Positions 1-7,296 of a stretch of DNA of 22,184 nt are shown here, in pieces. The position numbers and the translations under genes are program-made. Position 1 is the stretch's first letter, and every line of letters begins with the position of its first letter. The DNA is taken from positions 1-22,184 of the forward strand of contig JADINB010000036.1 of the NCBI GenBank assembly GCA_017694275.1, written 5' to 3'. The DNA comes from Candidatus Egerieousia excrementavium. Lineage in GTDB: Bacteria; Bacteroidota; Bacteroidia; Bacteroidales; UBA932. A model generated the notes under the pieces. That model ran no database searches. It was given only the letters and a program-made list of their open reading frames with translations, and was not told the origin of the DNA.

Positions 1-9
1 GGGACTCGA

Positions 10-73
10 GCCCACGGGCGTGGGCGATCTCGCGCTTTTTTTGTCACCCCCAACCCCCTCAAGGGGGATGGGG
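10..73. repeat. GC-rich double hairpin repeat at window edge
   Basis: Two inverted repeats stand side by side. GCCCAC at 10-15 pairs with GTGGGC at 20-25 over a four-base loop, and CCCCC at 54-58 pairs with GGGGG at 63-67 over TCAA, extended by CCCC 47-50 against GGGG 70-73. A T run (36-42) lies between them. No credible reading frame crosses the stretch. It looks like an intergenic repeat of the C-run/G-run type common in Bacteroidota genomes, but I cannot count copies from one window. The rest of 1-124 shows nothing else I can support. Confidence 0.4.
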
Positions 74-124
74 TCGCTCGTTCAAGCCTCGTTTTAGAAA
101 GAAAAGTCTTTAAAGTGGGGGAAT

Positions 125-153
125 AAAAAAAAGCAGCACCTGCTGGATGCTGC
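125..153 (-). terminator. Rho-independent terminator of tRNA-Gly
   Basis: Read on the minus strand, just after the CCA end of the tRNA, GCAGCA (153-148) pairs with TGCTGC (138-133) over a nine-base loop and is followed at once by eight T residues (132-125). This is a standard intrinsic terminator placed to end the tRNA transcript. Confidence 0.75.
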
Positions 154-159
154 CCTCTC

Positions 160-235
160 TGGAGCGGAAAACGAGACTCGAACTCGCGACCCCAACCTTG
201 GCAAGGTTGTGCTCTACCAACTGAGCTATTTCCGC
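160..235 (-). tRNA. tRNA-Gly (anticodon GCC)
   Basis: The minus strand folds as a full cloverleaf of 76 bases. The acceptor stem GCGGAAA (235-229) pairs with TTTCCGC (170-164). The D arm contains TAGCTCAGTTGGTAGAGC, and the anticodon loop lies between CCTTG and CAAGG and carries GCC. The T loop is TTCGAGT. The discriminator base is U, as expected for bacterial tRNA-Gly, and CCA is encoded (162-160). A Bacteroidota-type promoter lies upstream and an intrinsic terminator downstream, so it is probably a single-gene transcript. Confidence 0.97.
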
Positions 236-268
236 AATATGTTACCGGGTTGCTCCCGATTGGGATTG

Positions 269-299
269 CAAAGGTAACTATTTTTTTTAATTCTCCAAA
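269..299 (-). promoter_or_regulatory. Promoter of tRNA-Gly
   Basis: On the minus strand TTTG (299-296) and TACCTTTG (276-269) are separated by 19 bases, an exact match to the Bacteroidota consensus TTTG-N19/21-TAnnTTTG. The predicted start lies some 25-30 bases before the tRNA 5' end. Confidence 0.7.
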
Positions 300-338
300 T
301 TTTTTATTTGAGGAGCTTTGCCCCCATGAGACCAGACG

Positions 339-1364
339 TTAAATTACGGTCTCGAACTCACGCAAAAACCGTACATCGTTTTCAAAATAGAGTCTCAGGT
401 CCTTGACCTGCCATTTTAGCATGGCGATACGCTCTACTCCCATGCCAAATGCAAAGCCGGAATAAACTTTGTGGTCTATGCCGGAAGCTTCCAGGACATT
501 GGGGTCTACCATACCGCAGCCCATGATTTCAAGCCAGCCTGTCCCTTTACAGATGTTACAGCCTTTTCCGCCGCAGATGTTGCAACTTACGTCTACCTCT
601 GCACTGGGTTCGGTAAATGGGAAGTATGAAGGGCGCATCCTGATTTTTGTCTGTTCTCCGAACATCTCCTTTGCAAAGAGCAGTACTGCCTGTTTCAAAT
701 CTGCAAACGAAACGTTTTTGTCTATGTACAGGCCCTCCACCTGATGGAAAATACAGTGGGCGCGTGCCGAAATGGCTTCGTTTCTGAATACTCTTCCCGG
801 GCAGACGATTCTTATTGGAAGCGGCATTCTCTCCATTGCCCTTACCTGAACCGAACTTGTGTGAGTTCTCAGCAATACCGGATTGTCGCTCTGAGATATG
901 AAGAAAGTATCCTGCATGTCTCTTGCCGGATGCTCCGGAGGAAAATTCAGGGCGCCGAATACATGCCAGTCATCTTCTATTTCAGGGCCTTCCGCAACGG
1001 CATATCCGAATTTTGAAAAGATAGAGATAATCTCTTCTCTCGTAACGGAGATAGGGTGGCGGGTACCCAGATCGAACTTGTCTCCGGGTTTTGTAAAATC
1101 ATTCTTTGGCCCGTTTTGCAGAATACTCTCGCCAACCTTTTCCTTAAGCTCTTCCAGTTTGGATGATGCAAGGTTTTTCAAGGTGTTGAGTTTCTGTCCA
1201 AGTTCCCGTTTCTGTTCAGGCAGAACCTCGCGGAAGTCTTCGAACAACTTTGTAATAGCCCCTTTCTTGCCCAAAAGCCTTATCCTGTATTCTTCTATGT
1301 CCTGCAACTTCTGGGCCTTAAGCTCCTGAATCTCCTGTAATAACTCTTCTATGCGCTGTTTCAT
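339..1364 (-). CDS. pheS: Phenylalanyl-tRNA synthetase alpha subunit
   Basis: This is the catalytic subunit of the heterotetrameric PheRS, which charges tRNA-Phe in the cytoplasm. The 341 residues fit the family. Residues 1-90 form the charged N-terminal coiled-coil that binds tRNA. Class II motif 1 lies near 126-149 (GPEIEDDWHVFGALNF), motif 2 at about 190-211 (FRNEAISARAHCIFHQVEG) and motif 3 at 303-316 (GFAFGMGVERIAML). FTEPSAEVDV at 250-259 is a PheS signature. Between it and WLEIMGCGM lies a short insertion with four cysteines (261, 264, 269, 272), spaced like a metal knuckle and absent from the E. coli enzyme. pheT is not next to it. The gene follows arginine deiminase by 57 bases but has its own likely promoter at 1387-1418. 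The ATG at 1364 begins the family-typical N-terminus. Confidence 0.97.
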   Translation of the reverse strand: MKQRIEELLQEIQELKAQKLQDIEEYRIRLLGKKGAITKLFEDFREVLPEQKRELGQKLNTLKNLASSKLEELKEKVGESILQNGPKNDFTKPGDKFDLGTRHPISVTREEIISIFSKFGYAVAEGPEIEDDWHVFGALNFPPEHPARDMQDTFFISQSDNPVLLRTHTSSVQVRAMERMPLPIRIVCPGRVFRNEAISARAHCIFHQVEGLYIDKNVSFADLKQAVLLFAKEMFGEQTKIRMRPSYFPFTEPSAEVDVSCNICGGKGCNICKGTGWLEIMGCGMVDPNVLEASGIDHKVYSGFAFGMGVERIAMLKWQVKDLRLYFENDVRFLREFETVI

Positions 1365-1386
1365 AAAAATAATCTGTAAGAGGGCA

Positions 1387-1418
1387 CAAATTTAACAACT
1401 TTTTCGTTTGATTATAAA
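1387..1418 (-). promoter_or_regulatory. Probable promoter of pheS
   Basis: On the minus strand TAAATTTG (1394-1387) matches the -7 consensus exactly, and TTTA (1418-1415) sits 20 bases upstream, one base off the -33 consensus. The predicted start would give a leader of roughly 15-20 bases before the ATG at 1364. This suggests pheS can be transcribed independently of the upstream operon. Confidence 0.55.
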
Positions 1419-1421
1419 CGG

Positions 1422-2684
1422 TTATAAATTCTTTCTGCTCACTGGCATTGTCATACACCTTGCTCCGCCTCCCCCACGTGGAAGTTCGCTTCCGTCTATG
1501 GTTACCACACATTTTCTGTAATCCTTCATGTCTTTTCTGTTCTCAATGATGTCCCATGCCTGGATTATTTCAAATCCATGTTTCGACAGTTCGTCGAGAG
1601 TATGTATGTTGCGGGCATAAGAGAGTACCTTTCCGGGAGCCATTGCAAAAAAGTTGGCGCCGCTGTGCCATTGTTCCCTCTCCTGGTTCCACTCATCGGC
1701 AACTCCGCCGCAGAAGACCGGCTCCAGTTCCATTCCCAACCGTTTGAGCGCAGACAATATATCGGAAACAGACTTTATCTTTGCCACTTTCCCGTTTTCT
1801 ATGGTAATCTGTACCGTCCGGTATTGGTTGTTGCCAAGAATCAGCGGTTCGAACACCATGCACTTGTCGCGGTCCAACAGGGTGAATACCATGTCAAGAT
1901 GAATGAAAGACTCCGGCGAATGAGGCAGCTGCTGTACTATTACATGCTTTCGCCCCTCGAGGTTGTCCTTGCACAGGCGGGCAATCAGCAGGTCTATTCC
2001 TTGCGTGCTGGTTCTGTTTCCGTTGCCCACCAGCAGAATGTCATCCCGTGCAATCAGAATGTCTCCACCCTCCATGAATATCTCCCCGTTTCCCGGATGA
2101 AAATCGTGTGCGTTTATTATATGGCAGTTGAAGGCGCTGCTGCCTTTGAAAATCGCCTCCATTATGAGAGACTCTCTCATTCTTACCCTGTTGGCCATCC
2201 TGCATATAAGGGCGTTGTTTCCTATTGTCACCGAGGCGTCGCGTGTGAAATAGAAATTGTAAAGGGGATACAGGGCGTAATATTCATCGTTGAGATAGGC
2301 CGTGAGCGAATTGATTTTTGCCGGGACCCCCTCTATCAGGGCCTTGGCCAACTCCACGGATGGCATCTCCATCAGGTCGTCGAAATAGTCGGCAGCCCCT
2401 TCACCTATACATATCTTGCCTATAAGCGATTCTCTTTTTCTGTAATTGTCGAGCACTCCAGACAACAGATCCACAACCTCGTAGGTCCTGGTGTACCTTT
2501 CGAGCACACCCCGGAGTTGGGCATACTCTTTCTGGGCTATGGAGAGATTCAGGATGTCGCTGTAGAGAGCTCTCTGTGCCGTTCCGGGAGTCATGTTCTC
2601 CACCTCGGCTCCGGGAGTATGGAGTATCACACCCTCCAGTTCACCTATTTCGCTGTTTATGTTCAGACTTAACGGTTGTGTCAT
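1422..2684 (-). CDS. arcA: Arginine deiminase
   Basis: The 420-residue protein hydrolyses L-arginine to citrulline and ammonia. All catalytic elements of the guanidino-group-modifying superfamily are visible: FTRD (Asp149), MEGGD (Glu205), HLD (His262 and Asp264) and the C-terminal LPRGGGGARCMTMP with nucleophile Cys410. The order, spacing and length match characterised bacterial arginine deiminases. I chose ATG 2684, which lies one base after the manC stop (TAATATG). A start 11 codons upstream would overlap manC and adds an Asn/Thr-rich stretch unlike the family. No arcB, arcC or arginine/ornithine antiporter is nearby, so the enzyme is not in the classical energy-yielding arc operon here. 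It is co-transcribed with glycan and housekeeping genes. An alternative is another guanidino hydrolase, but the active site favours arginine deiminase. Confidence 0.9.
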   Translation of the reverse strand: MTQPLSLNINSEIGELEGVILHTPGAEVENMTPGTAQRALYSDILNLSIAQKEYAQLRGVLERYTRTYEVVDLLSGVLDNYRKRESLIGKICIGEGAADYFDDLMEMPSVELAKALIEGVPAKINSLTAYLNDEYYALYPLYNFYFTRDASVTIGNNALICRMANRVRMRESLIMEAIFKGSSAFNCHIINAHDFHPGNGEIFMEGGDILIARDDILLVGNGNRTSTQGIDLLIARLCKDNLEGRKHVIVQQLPHSPESFIHLDMVFTLLDRDKCMVFEPLILGNNQYRTVQITIENGKVAKIKSVSDILSALKRLGMELEPVFCGGVADEWNQEREQWHSGANFFAMAPGKVLSYARNIHTLDELSKHGFEIIQAWDIIENRKDMKDYRKCVVTIDGSELPRGGGGARCMTMPVSRKNL

Positions 2685-2685
2685 A

Positions 2686-3783
2686 TTATTGGTATTTGTT
2701 GAGTTCGTGTACTGCAAGGTCTGTTACGGCATCCTTGAACGAAGTCTCGTTTCTGCGGCATATCAGCAGCACGTCGGGTGTGTCTATGACCATATAGCCG
2801 TCAAGCTCCTTTACTACCATCAGTTTTTCCTTATTGGTGGTTAGGATTATGGATGACTCCGTTTCATCTATCAGTGCCGGTTCGGCCATTATGACATTGT
2901 CTTTTTCATCCTTGTGGCTTTGAACATAGAGCGAATGCCATGTTCCAAGGTCGCTCCAGCCGAATGTGGCTTCCATTACCAGCGATTTGCCGGTTCTCTC
3001 CATTACACCGTAATCTATTGAAATACCGTTGCAGGCTTCGTAAATTCCTTTGATATAGCGGGCCTCCTCATCGGTATAGTAGAAATCCGTTCCGTCTTTG
3101 AATGAGTTTGCAATTTCGGGAAGGTAAGATTCCAGTTCGTTCATGATGGTCCTGATGTTCCAGATGAATATTCCGGAGTTCCACAGAAATTCCCCGCTGT
3201 CAACGAAAACCTTGGCCAGATCGGCATCAGGCTTTTCGGTAAAGGTTTTTACTCCAAAGGCTTCATATCCTTCTATGTTGATTTTTTCCGCCTTGTTTGT
3301 CTGGATATAGCCGTATGCCGTTTCAGGTCTGGTAGGCTTGATGCCCAACGTGAAGAGCACATCGTGGTTTGCTGCATAGTTCATTGCCCGCACTATGGTC
3401 TCCAGAAAGATATTTTCATTTGTAATGAGGTGGTCCGACGGAGAGACCACAATCGTGGCATTTGGGTTTTTCTTAAAGAGTTTGTATGTGGCGTATGCTA
3501 TGCAGGGAGCGGTATTCCGCCTGTGCGGTTCAAGCAGGATGTTTTCCTCCATTATCTGAGGTACCTGGCTTTTTACAAGATCCTTGTATCTCTCTGCAGT
3601 TACTATTATGATATTCTCGACAGGAATTATCTGCTCGAATCTGCTGCAGGTCTCCTGCAGGAATGAGCGGCCGGTGCCGAGTATGTCCAAAAACTGTTTT
3701 GGTGTGGCATTTCTGCTCAAAGGCCAGAAGCGGCTTCCTATGCCGCCGGCCATAATGATGCAATATTTGTCGCTGTCAGTCAT
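2686..3783 (-). CDS. manC: Mannose-1-phosphate guanylyltransferase
   Basis: It makes GDP-mannose from mannose 1-phosphate and GTP, the precursor for GDP-fucose, capsule and surface glycans. The nucleotidyltransferase signature GGIGSRFWPLSR is at 13-24, with PKQFL at 28-32. NTAP and PSDH follow, then FTEKPD and WNSGIF in the sugar-binding half. At 365 residues it is the short, single-domain form without the C-terminal phosphomannose isomerase domain of bifunctional enzymes. The ATG at 3783 lies 11 bases after the yraN stop, and its own stop nearly abuts arginine deiminase, so it is in the middle of an operon. Confidence in the reaction is high; the alternative is a related hexose-1-phosphate guanylyltransferase. 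Confidence 0.93.
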   Translation of the reverse strand: MTDSDKYCIIMAGGIGSRFWPLSRNATPKQFLDILGTGRSFLQETCSRFEQIIPVENIIIVTAERYKDLVKSQVPQIMEENILLEPHRRNTAPCIAYATYKLFKKNPNATIVVSPSDHLITNENIFLETIVRAMNYAANHDVLFTLGIKPTRPETAYGYIQTNKAEKINIEGYEAFGVKTFTEKPDADLAKVFVDSGEFLWNSGIFIWNIRTIMNELESYLPEIANSFKDGTDFYYTDEEARYIKGIYEACNGISIDYGVMERTGKSLVMEATFGWSDLGTWHSLYVQSHKDEKDNVIMAEPALIDETESSIILTTNKEKLMVVKELDGYMVIDTPDVLLICRRNETSFKDAVTDLAVHELNKYQ

Positions 3784-3794
3784 GATGAAGCAGA

Positions 3795-4160
3795 TTATTT
3801 GTTGGTTAAAATGTTAAAGGCATCTGGCGTATATTCTATTTTGTACCCCTCTTTGTCGTGTATTATGGAGATTATGTCAAAGACAACCTCTTTTTCTATA
3901 TTGTAACGCCTGACAAAACTGTCGGTTGCACGAATTATTCTTCTTCTCTTTTCCCGCCCTATACTCTCAACCGGGCTTATCTGTGTCAGGGAACGCGTCT
4001 TTACCTCGACTATCCTCAGGTGTGTCTGGTCTTCCACGATTATGTCGAGTTCGATATGTGAACATCTCCAATTGCGTGCCACAAATTTGCAGCCGCGTTC
4101 CGCCAAAAATCCGAGTGCAATCTCTTCTCCCCTTCTGCCTAACGCCCCGTTGCTGTTCAT
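3795..4160 (-). CDS. yraN: YraN/UPF0102 family nuclease-like protein
   Basis: A 121-residue protein of the UPF0102 family. GRRGEEIALGFLAERG starts the fold near residue 8, and the PD-(D/E)xK-type core appears as ELDII (Glu37, Asp39) followed by IVEVKTR (Glu52, Lys54). This arrangement is typical of Holliday-junction-resolvase-like endonucleases, but activity has not been shown clearly for the family, so the exact role is unknown. It is a cytoplasmic protein. The ATG at 4160 lies 6 bases after the stop of the M64 peptidase, and manC begins 11 bases downstream, so translation is probably coupled. The length equals that of typical family members. Confidence 0.93.
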   Translation of the reverse strand: MNSNGALGRRGEEIALGFLAERGCKFVARNWRCSHIELDIIVEDQTHLRIVEVKTRSLTQISPVESIGREKRRRIIRATDSFVRRYNIEKEVVFDIISIIHDKEGYKIEYTPDAFNILTNK

Positions 4161-4166
4161 CTCTGT

Positions 4167-6089
4167 TTATCTTATATGGATGACCGGAGGTGCAAGCGGT
4201 TTTGCCGCTTCAAACGGTACACGACTTCTCGTATATGCTGCATATCCGGTATTGTCTGTTTTTTCGATATCCTTTGCCAGGAATGTCTCAAAGGTGAATT
4301 CTTCACCGCACATATCCAGAATACGCTTTACTATAAGATAGCGGCTCTGCGAGTTGAAGTATTCCCTGTTGTCTATCATACAGCTCATGTATTCTGAACG
4401 CCATATTCCGCTCATGAAGGTGTATCCTCCATCGTATATTCCTACATGGGAGTATCCTTCTGTATCAAAGAAACGGGCCCACGGAACAAGGGTGCGCTCG
4501 CTGGTTGCAGAGAGGTTGAGCCCTACGTTGTAGTTGTCCTGGAGATTCTCAAGGTCGTCTCTGTCGGCCTGGGTCGCCGCCCCGTTTTCAGGGTAGAAAT
4601 ATTCGTCAAACAAAAACGCAAATCCGTGGCCTCCGAGCTCATGCCGTACCGTATTCTCGAATTTTGTCATGTAATCTCCGGGGTAGTTTGTCTCGTTCTT
4701 GGTAATCATTGCAATTGACGAGTTCTTTGTGTAATCTTCCTTGAACCACATAGAACATGTTCCCGCGTAAAAATCATAGTTTATTACCACGCATACGGTA
4801 AGGCCTTCTTCCTTGACTCCGGGAATCTTTGTGGCTTTTGCAAAGACCGCATCGTAGTCGCACTCTATTCCGGTAGAATTGCCTCCCTCTATCTTTGTAG
4901 AGTAGACAGTCTCGCTGTATGTCCCGCTTGCAACATTGTCGGTCCCTCTCTCCTGCGAATAGGCTGCCAGCTTGTAGACTGTAAAGTAGTCTCTGTAACT
5001 CTTGTATGGCTCAATGGCGAACAGGGCTTCGATTGCCGTTTCGATATCTTCATCGAACACACCGGCATATTTGTGGTCTTCGGCTATGTATCCGTCTCCT
5101 GTAAAGACAAGTACAATGGGATTGGGTTTGCTGCTCACCATATATTCTTCGTACTCGCCGTCCTGATAGGCATCTTTCTGGCCTGTAGTAAAGGTGTATA
5201 CCTCGGATTCGGTTGTCCCGTCATTGCAGCCGTCGTCTGAAATTATCTTGTAGAAGTACTGTGTGTCGGGTGTGAGGGCAGTCGTGCATTTGAATTCGTT
5301 TTCTGCTCCGGTATATAATGTCCACCAGTTTGTTCCGTCGGTGGAACACATGACGGTATATGTTATTGAATCTCCCTCCTGGTCTGTGGATTCCTGCCAT
5401 TTGAACAACGGAACTATTGACACTCCGGTTGCATTGTCTGCAGGCTCTTCCGGTACGGCGGCTGTAGGGGGGACATTGGGCGCAGGCTCCTGGTAGAGTG
5501 CTATTGAAGTGTATGAGGTAGAGTATTCTATCCTCAGCTGATGAGTGTTCGTGTCTTTTCTGTTGGTGTTGGCAGAAGTGGCCACCGTAACCGTGGCATC
5601 GGAATCGCCCTCTGTGGGTGTGACGGACGTTATCCATGAGGGAAGGTCTGTGGTGTTGATGCTCCACTGGCAGTTGGCAGTAACGGTAAAACTTTTTTCT
5701 TCTCCCATGTTGCTGAAACTTAGGCTTTCGGGAGAGATGTTTATGGAAACTCCCGGCTGGATTACTGTAATTGTTCCAGAAAGTTTTCCGGCAACGACAG
5801 TAATTGTATTCTTTACGTCACTTGCAGTTGCGTTCTCCGAGAGCAATTCTATGGTAACAGTTGTCGTCTTTCCTCCCTTGCCGGAGTTTGGAGTTACCTG
5901 CAGGGCCTTGCTGTCATATGTGGCTATCCAGTCTGAACCTGAACTTATCTCTACCGTTTCTGTCTCTCCGGCCTGGGTCAGGGTCATTTCCGTTATGCTT
6001 ATCTCAAGTGTAGGGTCTTCGTTTGCGGTACATCCCGGAAGAATGGCCGCAACGGCCGCAATGGCCAGTATGAAAAATATTCGTTTCAC
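4167..6089 (-). CDS. M64-family metallopeptidase lipoprotein with BACON domains
   Basis: A 640-residue secreted lipoprotein. A signal peptide ends in the lipobox LPGC (Cys20), followed by TANEDP, an acidic stretch compatible with surface display. Two BACON-type beta domains follow (about 28-113 and 115-203), then a fibronectin-III-like domain (about 208-303), and a C-terminal Peptidase_M64 (IgA-peptidase-like) domain from about 320. The zinc site reads HELGGH (His483, Glu484, His488) followed by FDEY (495-497). The spacing between the histidines is one residue longer than in canonical HExxH. BACON domains are associated with mucin or carbohydrate binding, so a host- or glycoprotein-directed peptidase is a reasonable inference; the substrate is unknown. 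The start is GTG: the frame upstream holds a stop at 6108-6110 and no ATG. It lies 18 bases after trpS and 6 bases before yraN. Confidence 0.85.
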   Translation of the reverse strand: MKRIFFILAIAAVAAILPGCTANEDPTLEISITEMTLTQAGETETVEISSGSDWIATYDSKALQVTPNSGKGGKTTTVTIELLSENATASDVKNTITVVAGKLSGTITVIQPGVSINISPESLSFSNMGEEKSFTVTANCQWSINTTDLPSWITSVTPTEGDSDATVTVATSANTNRKDTNTHQLRIEYSTSYTSIALYQEPAPNVPPTAAVPEEPADNATGVSIVPLFKWQESTDQEGDSITYTVMCSTDGTNWWTLYTGAENEFKCTTALTPDTQYFYKIISDDGCNDGTTESEVYTFTTGQKDAYQDGEYEEYMVSSKPNPIVLVFTGDGYIAEDHKYAGVFDEDIETAIEALFAIEPYKSYRDYFTVYKLAAYSQERGTDNVASGTYSETVYSTKIEGGNSTGIECDYDAVFAKATKIPGVKEEGLTVCVVINYDFYAGTCSMWFKEDYTKNSSIAMITKNETNYPGDYMTKFENTVRHELGGHGFAFLFDEYFYPENGAATQADRDDLENLQDNYNVGLNLSATSERTLVPWARFFDTEGYSHVGIYDGGYTFMSGIWRSEYMSCMIDNREYFNSQSRYLIVKRILDMCGEEFTFETFLAKDIEKTDNTGYAAYTRSRVPFEAAKPLAPPVIHIR

Positions 6090-6107
6090 TATGATTGGTT
6101 TTAGCGT

Positions 6108-7199
6108 TTATTTGTCTGTCCTGTATCTTCTTGCCTGCTCTGCAATAAGTTCCCTGTCTGAAAAATAGTTGATTTTCATTGCGGCCCTTACTTCGCCCAG
6201 AGTCTGGGCAGCAGCCTTGCGGGCAACTTCGCACCCCTGCTCAAGAATCCTGTATATGCCCTCAATGTCTTGTTCAAGTTCTTTGCGGCGCATCCGTATC
6301 GGCTCGAGTTCTTCCTGCAGTATTGACTCCAGAAACCTCTTTACCTTTACGTCTCCCAGGCCTCCCCTCTGATAGTGAGCCTTGAGTTCGTCGAGGTTTG
6401 CATATTCAGGCAGGTACTTCCGGAAATCTTCCGGCTTGCAGAATGCATCGAGATATGTAAATACAGTGTTGCCTTCGATTTTTCCCGGGTCTGAAACCTT
6501 TATGTGCCCAGGGTCTGTATACATGCCCATTACCTTTTTCCTTACCTGGTCTGCACTGTCAGACAGATATATGCAGTTGCCCAATGACTTGCTCATCTTG
6601 GCCTTGCCGTCTGTGCCGGGAAGCCTGAGGCAGGCCTGGTTGTCGGGCAGCAGAATCTGAGGTTCGATTAGTGTCTGGCCATATATTGAGTTGAACTTTC
6701 TTACAATTTCATTTGTCTGTTCAAGCATTGGCTTCTGGTCTTCTCCCACCGGAACCACCGTAGCCTTGAAGGCGGTTATGTCTGAAGCCTGGCTTATGGG
6801 ATAGGTGAAGAAACCTACCGGTATGCTCGCTTCAAAGTTGCGCATCTGGATCTCGTTCTTTACGGTCGGGTTCCGCTGCAGCCGTGAGACCGTTACAAGA
6901 TTCAGATAATAGAAGGTAAGTTCGCAAAGTTCTGCTATCTGAGACTGTATGAAGATTGTGGAACGGCCAGGGTCTATGCCGCATGCCATATAGTCGAGTG
7001 CGACTTCTATTATGTTCTGACGTACTTTTTCCGGATTGTCTGCATTGTCTGTAAGCGCCTGTGCATCGGCTATCATTATGTATATCTTGTCGAATTCCCC
7101 GGAATTCTGCAACTCGACCCTTCTTTTGAGCGAACCTACGTAGTGCCCCAGGTGAAGCCTGCCTGTAGGCCTGTCGCCGGTAAGTATTATTTTGTTCAT
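6108..7199 (-). CDS. trpS: Tryptophanyl-tRNA synthetase
   Basis: A class I synthetase charging tRNA-Trp in the cytoplasm. The HIGH-type motif appears as RPTGRLHLGHYVGSL (HLGH at 16-19) and the second signature as KAKMSKSLGN (KMSKS at 201-205). GEDQKP at 152-157 in the Rossmann core is also typical. At 363 residues it is a little longer than the E. coli enzyme. It is the first gene of a close-packed minus-strand group (trpS, M64 peptidase, yraN, manC, arginine deiminase) and is divergent from dnaG. A TAAATTTG box about 41 bases upstream is the likely -7 element. No Trp-codon leader or T-box was seen in the 97-base intergenic region. Confidence 0.97.
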   Translation of the reverse strand: MNKIILTGDRPTGRLHLGHYVGSLKRRVELQNSGEFDKIYIMIADAQALTDNADNPEKVRQNIIEVALDYMACGIDPGRSTIFIQSQIAELCELTFYYLNLVTVSRLQRNPTVKNEIQMRNFEASIPVGFFTYPISQASDITAFKATVVPVGEDQKPMLEQTNEIVRKFNSIYGQTLIEPQILLPDNQACLRLPGTDGKAKMSKSLGNCIYLSDSADQVRKKVMGMYTDPGHIKVSDPGKIEGNTVFTYLDAFCKPEDFRKYLPEYANLDELKAHYQRGGLGDVKVKRFLESILQEELEPIRMRRKELEQDIEGIYRILEQGCEVARKAAAQTLGEVRAAMKINYFSDRELIAEQARRYRTDK

Positions 7200-7233
7200 C
7201 TATATTCCCTTTTTGGCTTTTATGTGTAAAGTC

Positions 7234-7247
7234 AATTTGCAAATTTA
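7234..7247 (-). promoter_or_regulatory. Likely promoter of the trpS operon, with palindrome
   Basis: On the minus strand TAAATTTG (7247-7240) is an exact -7 element about 41 bases before the trpS ATG. No good TTTG lies 19-21 bases upstream. The box overlaps a perfect 12-base palindrome, AATTTGCAAATT (7234-7245), which could be an operator but may be chance in AT-rich DNA. Confidence 0.4.
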
Positions 7248-7282
7248 TAAAAAAATCTTCTCATCTTCTCGTATCTTTATTG

Positions 7283-7290
7283 TACTTTTG
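7283..7290 (+). promoter_or_regulatory. -7 element of dnaG, nearly leaderless
   Basis: TACTTTTG matches TAnnTTTG exactly and ends only six bases before the dnaG ATG at 7297. If used, the transcript would start at or within a few bases of the start codon. No clear TTTG is present at the -33 position, so the assignment is moderate. Confidence 0.45.
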
Positions 7291-7296
7291 CAAGTT

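Noticed and set aside
1..13. The T arm of a second minus-strand tRNA at the window edge
   Set aside because: GGGCTCGAGTCCC resembles a T loop, but no D arm or anticodon arm exists at the right distance upstream on that strand.
291..315. A hairpin after pheS as its terminator
   Set aside because: The stem CTCCAAAT/ATTTGAGGAG has a two-base bulge and is followed on the minus strand by A-rich sequence, not T; it also overlaps the tRNA-Gly -33 box.
1578..2672. A 364-codon open frame on the plus strand opposite arginine deiminase
   Set aside because: It is the antisense shadow of a gene whose catalytic motifs are all intact; its translation has no recognisable domain.
2685..2717. An earlier start of arginine deiminase at 2717
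   Set aside because: It overlaps the manC stop and adds an Asn/Thr-rich stretch absent from the family; ATG 2684 directly after the stop is more likely.
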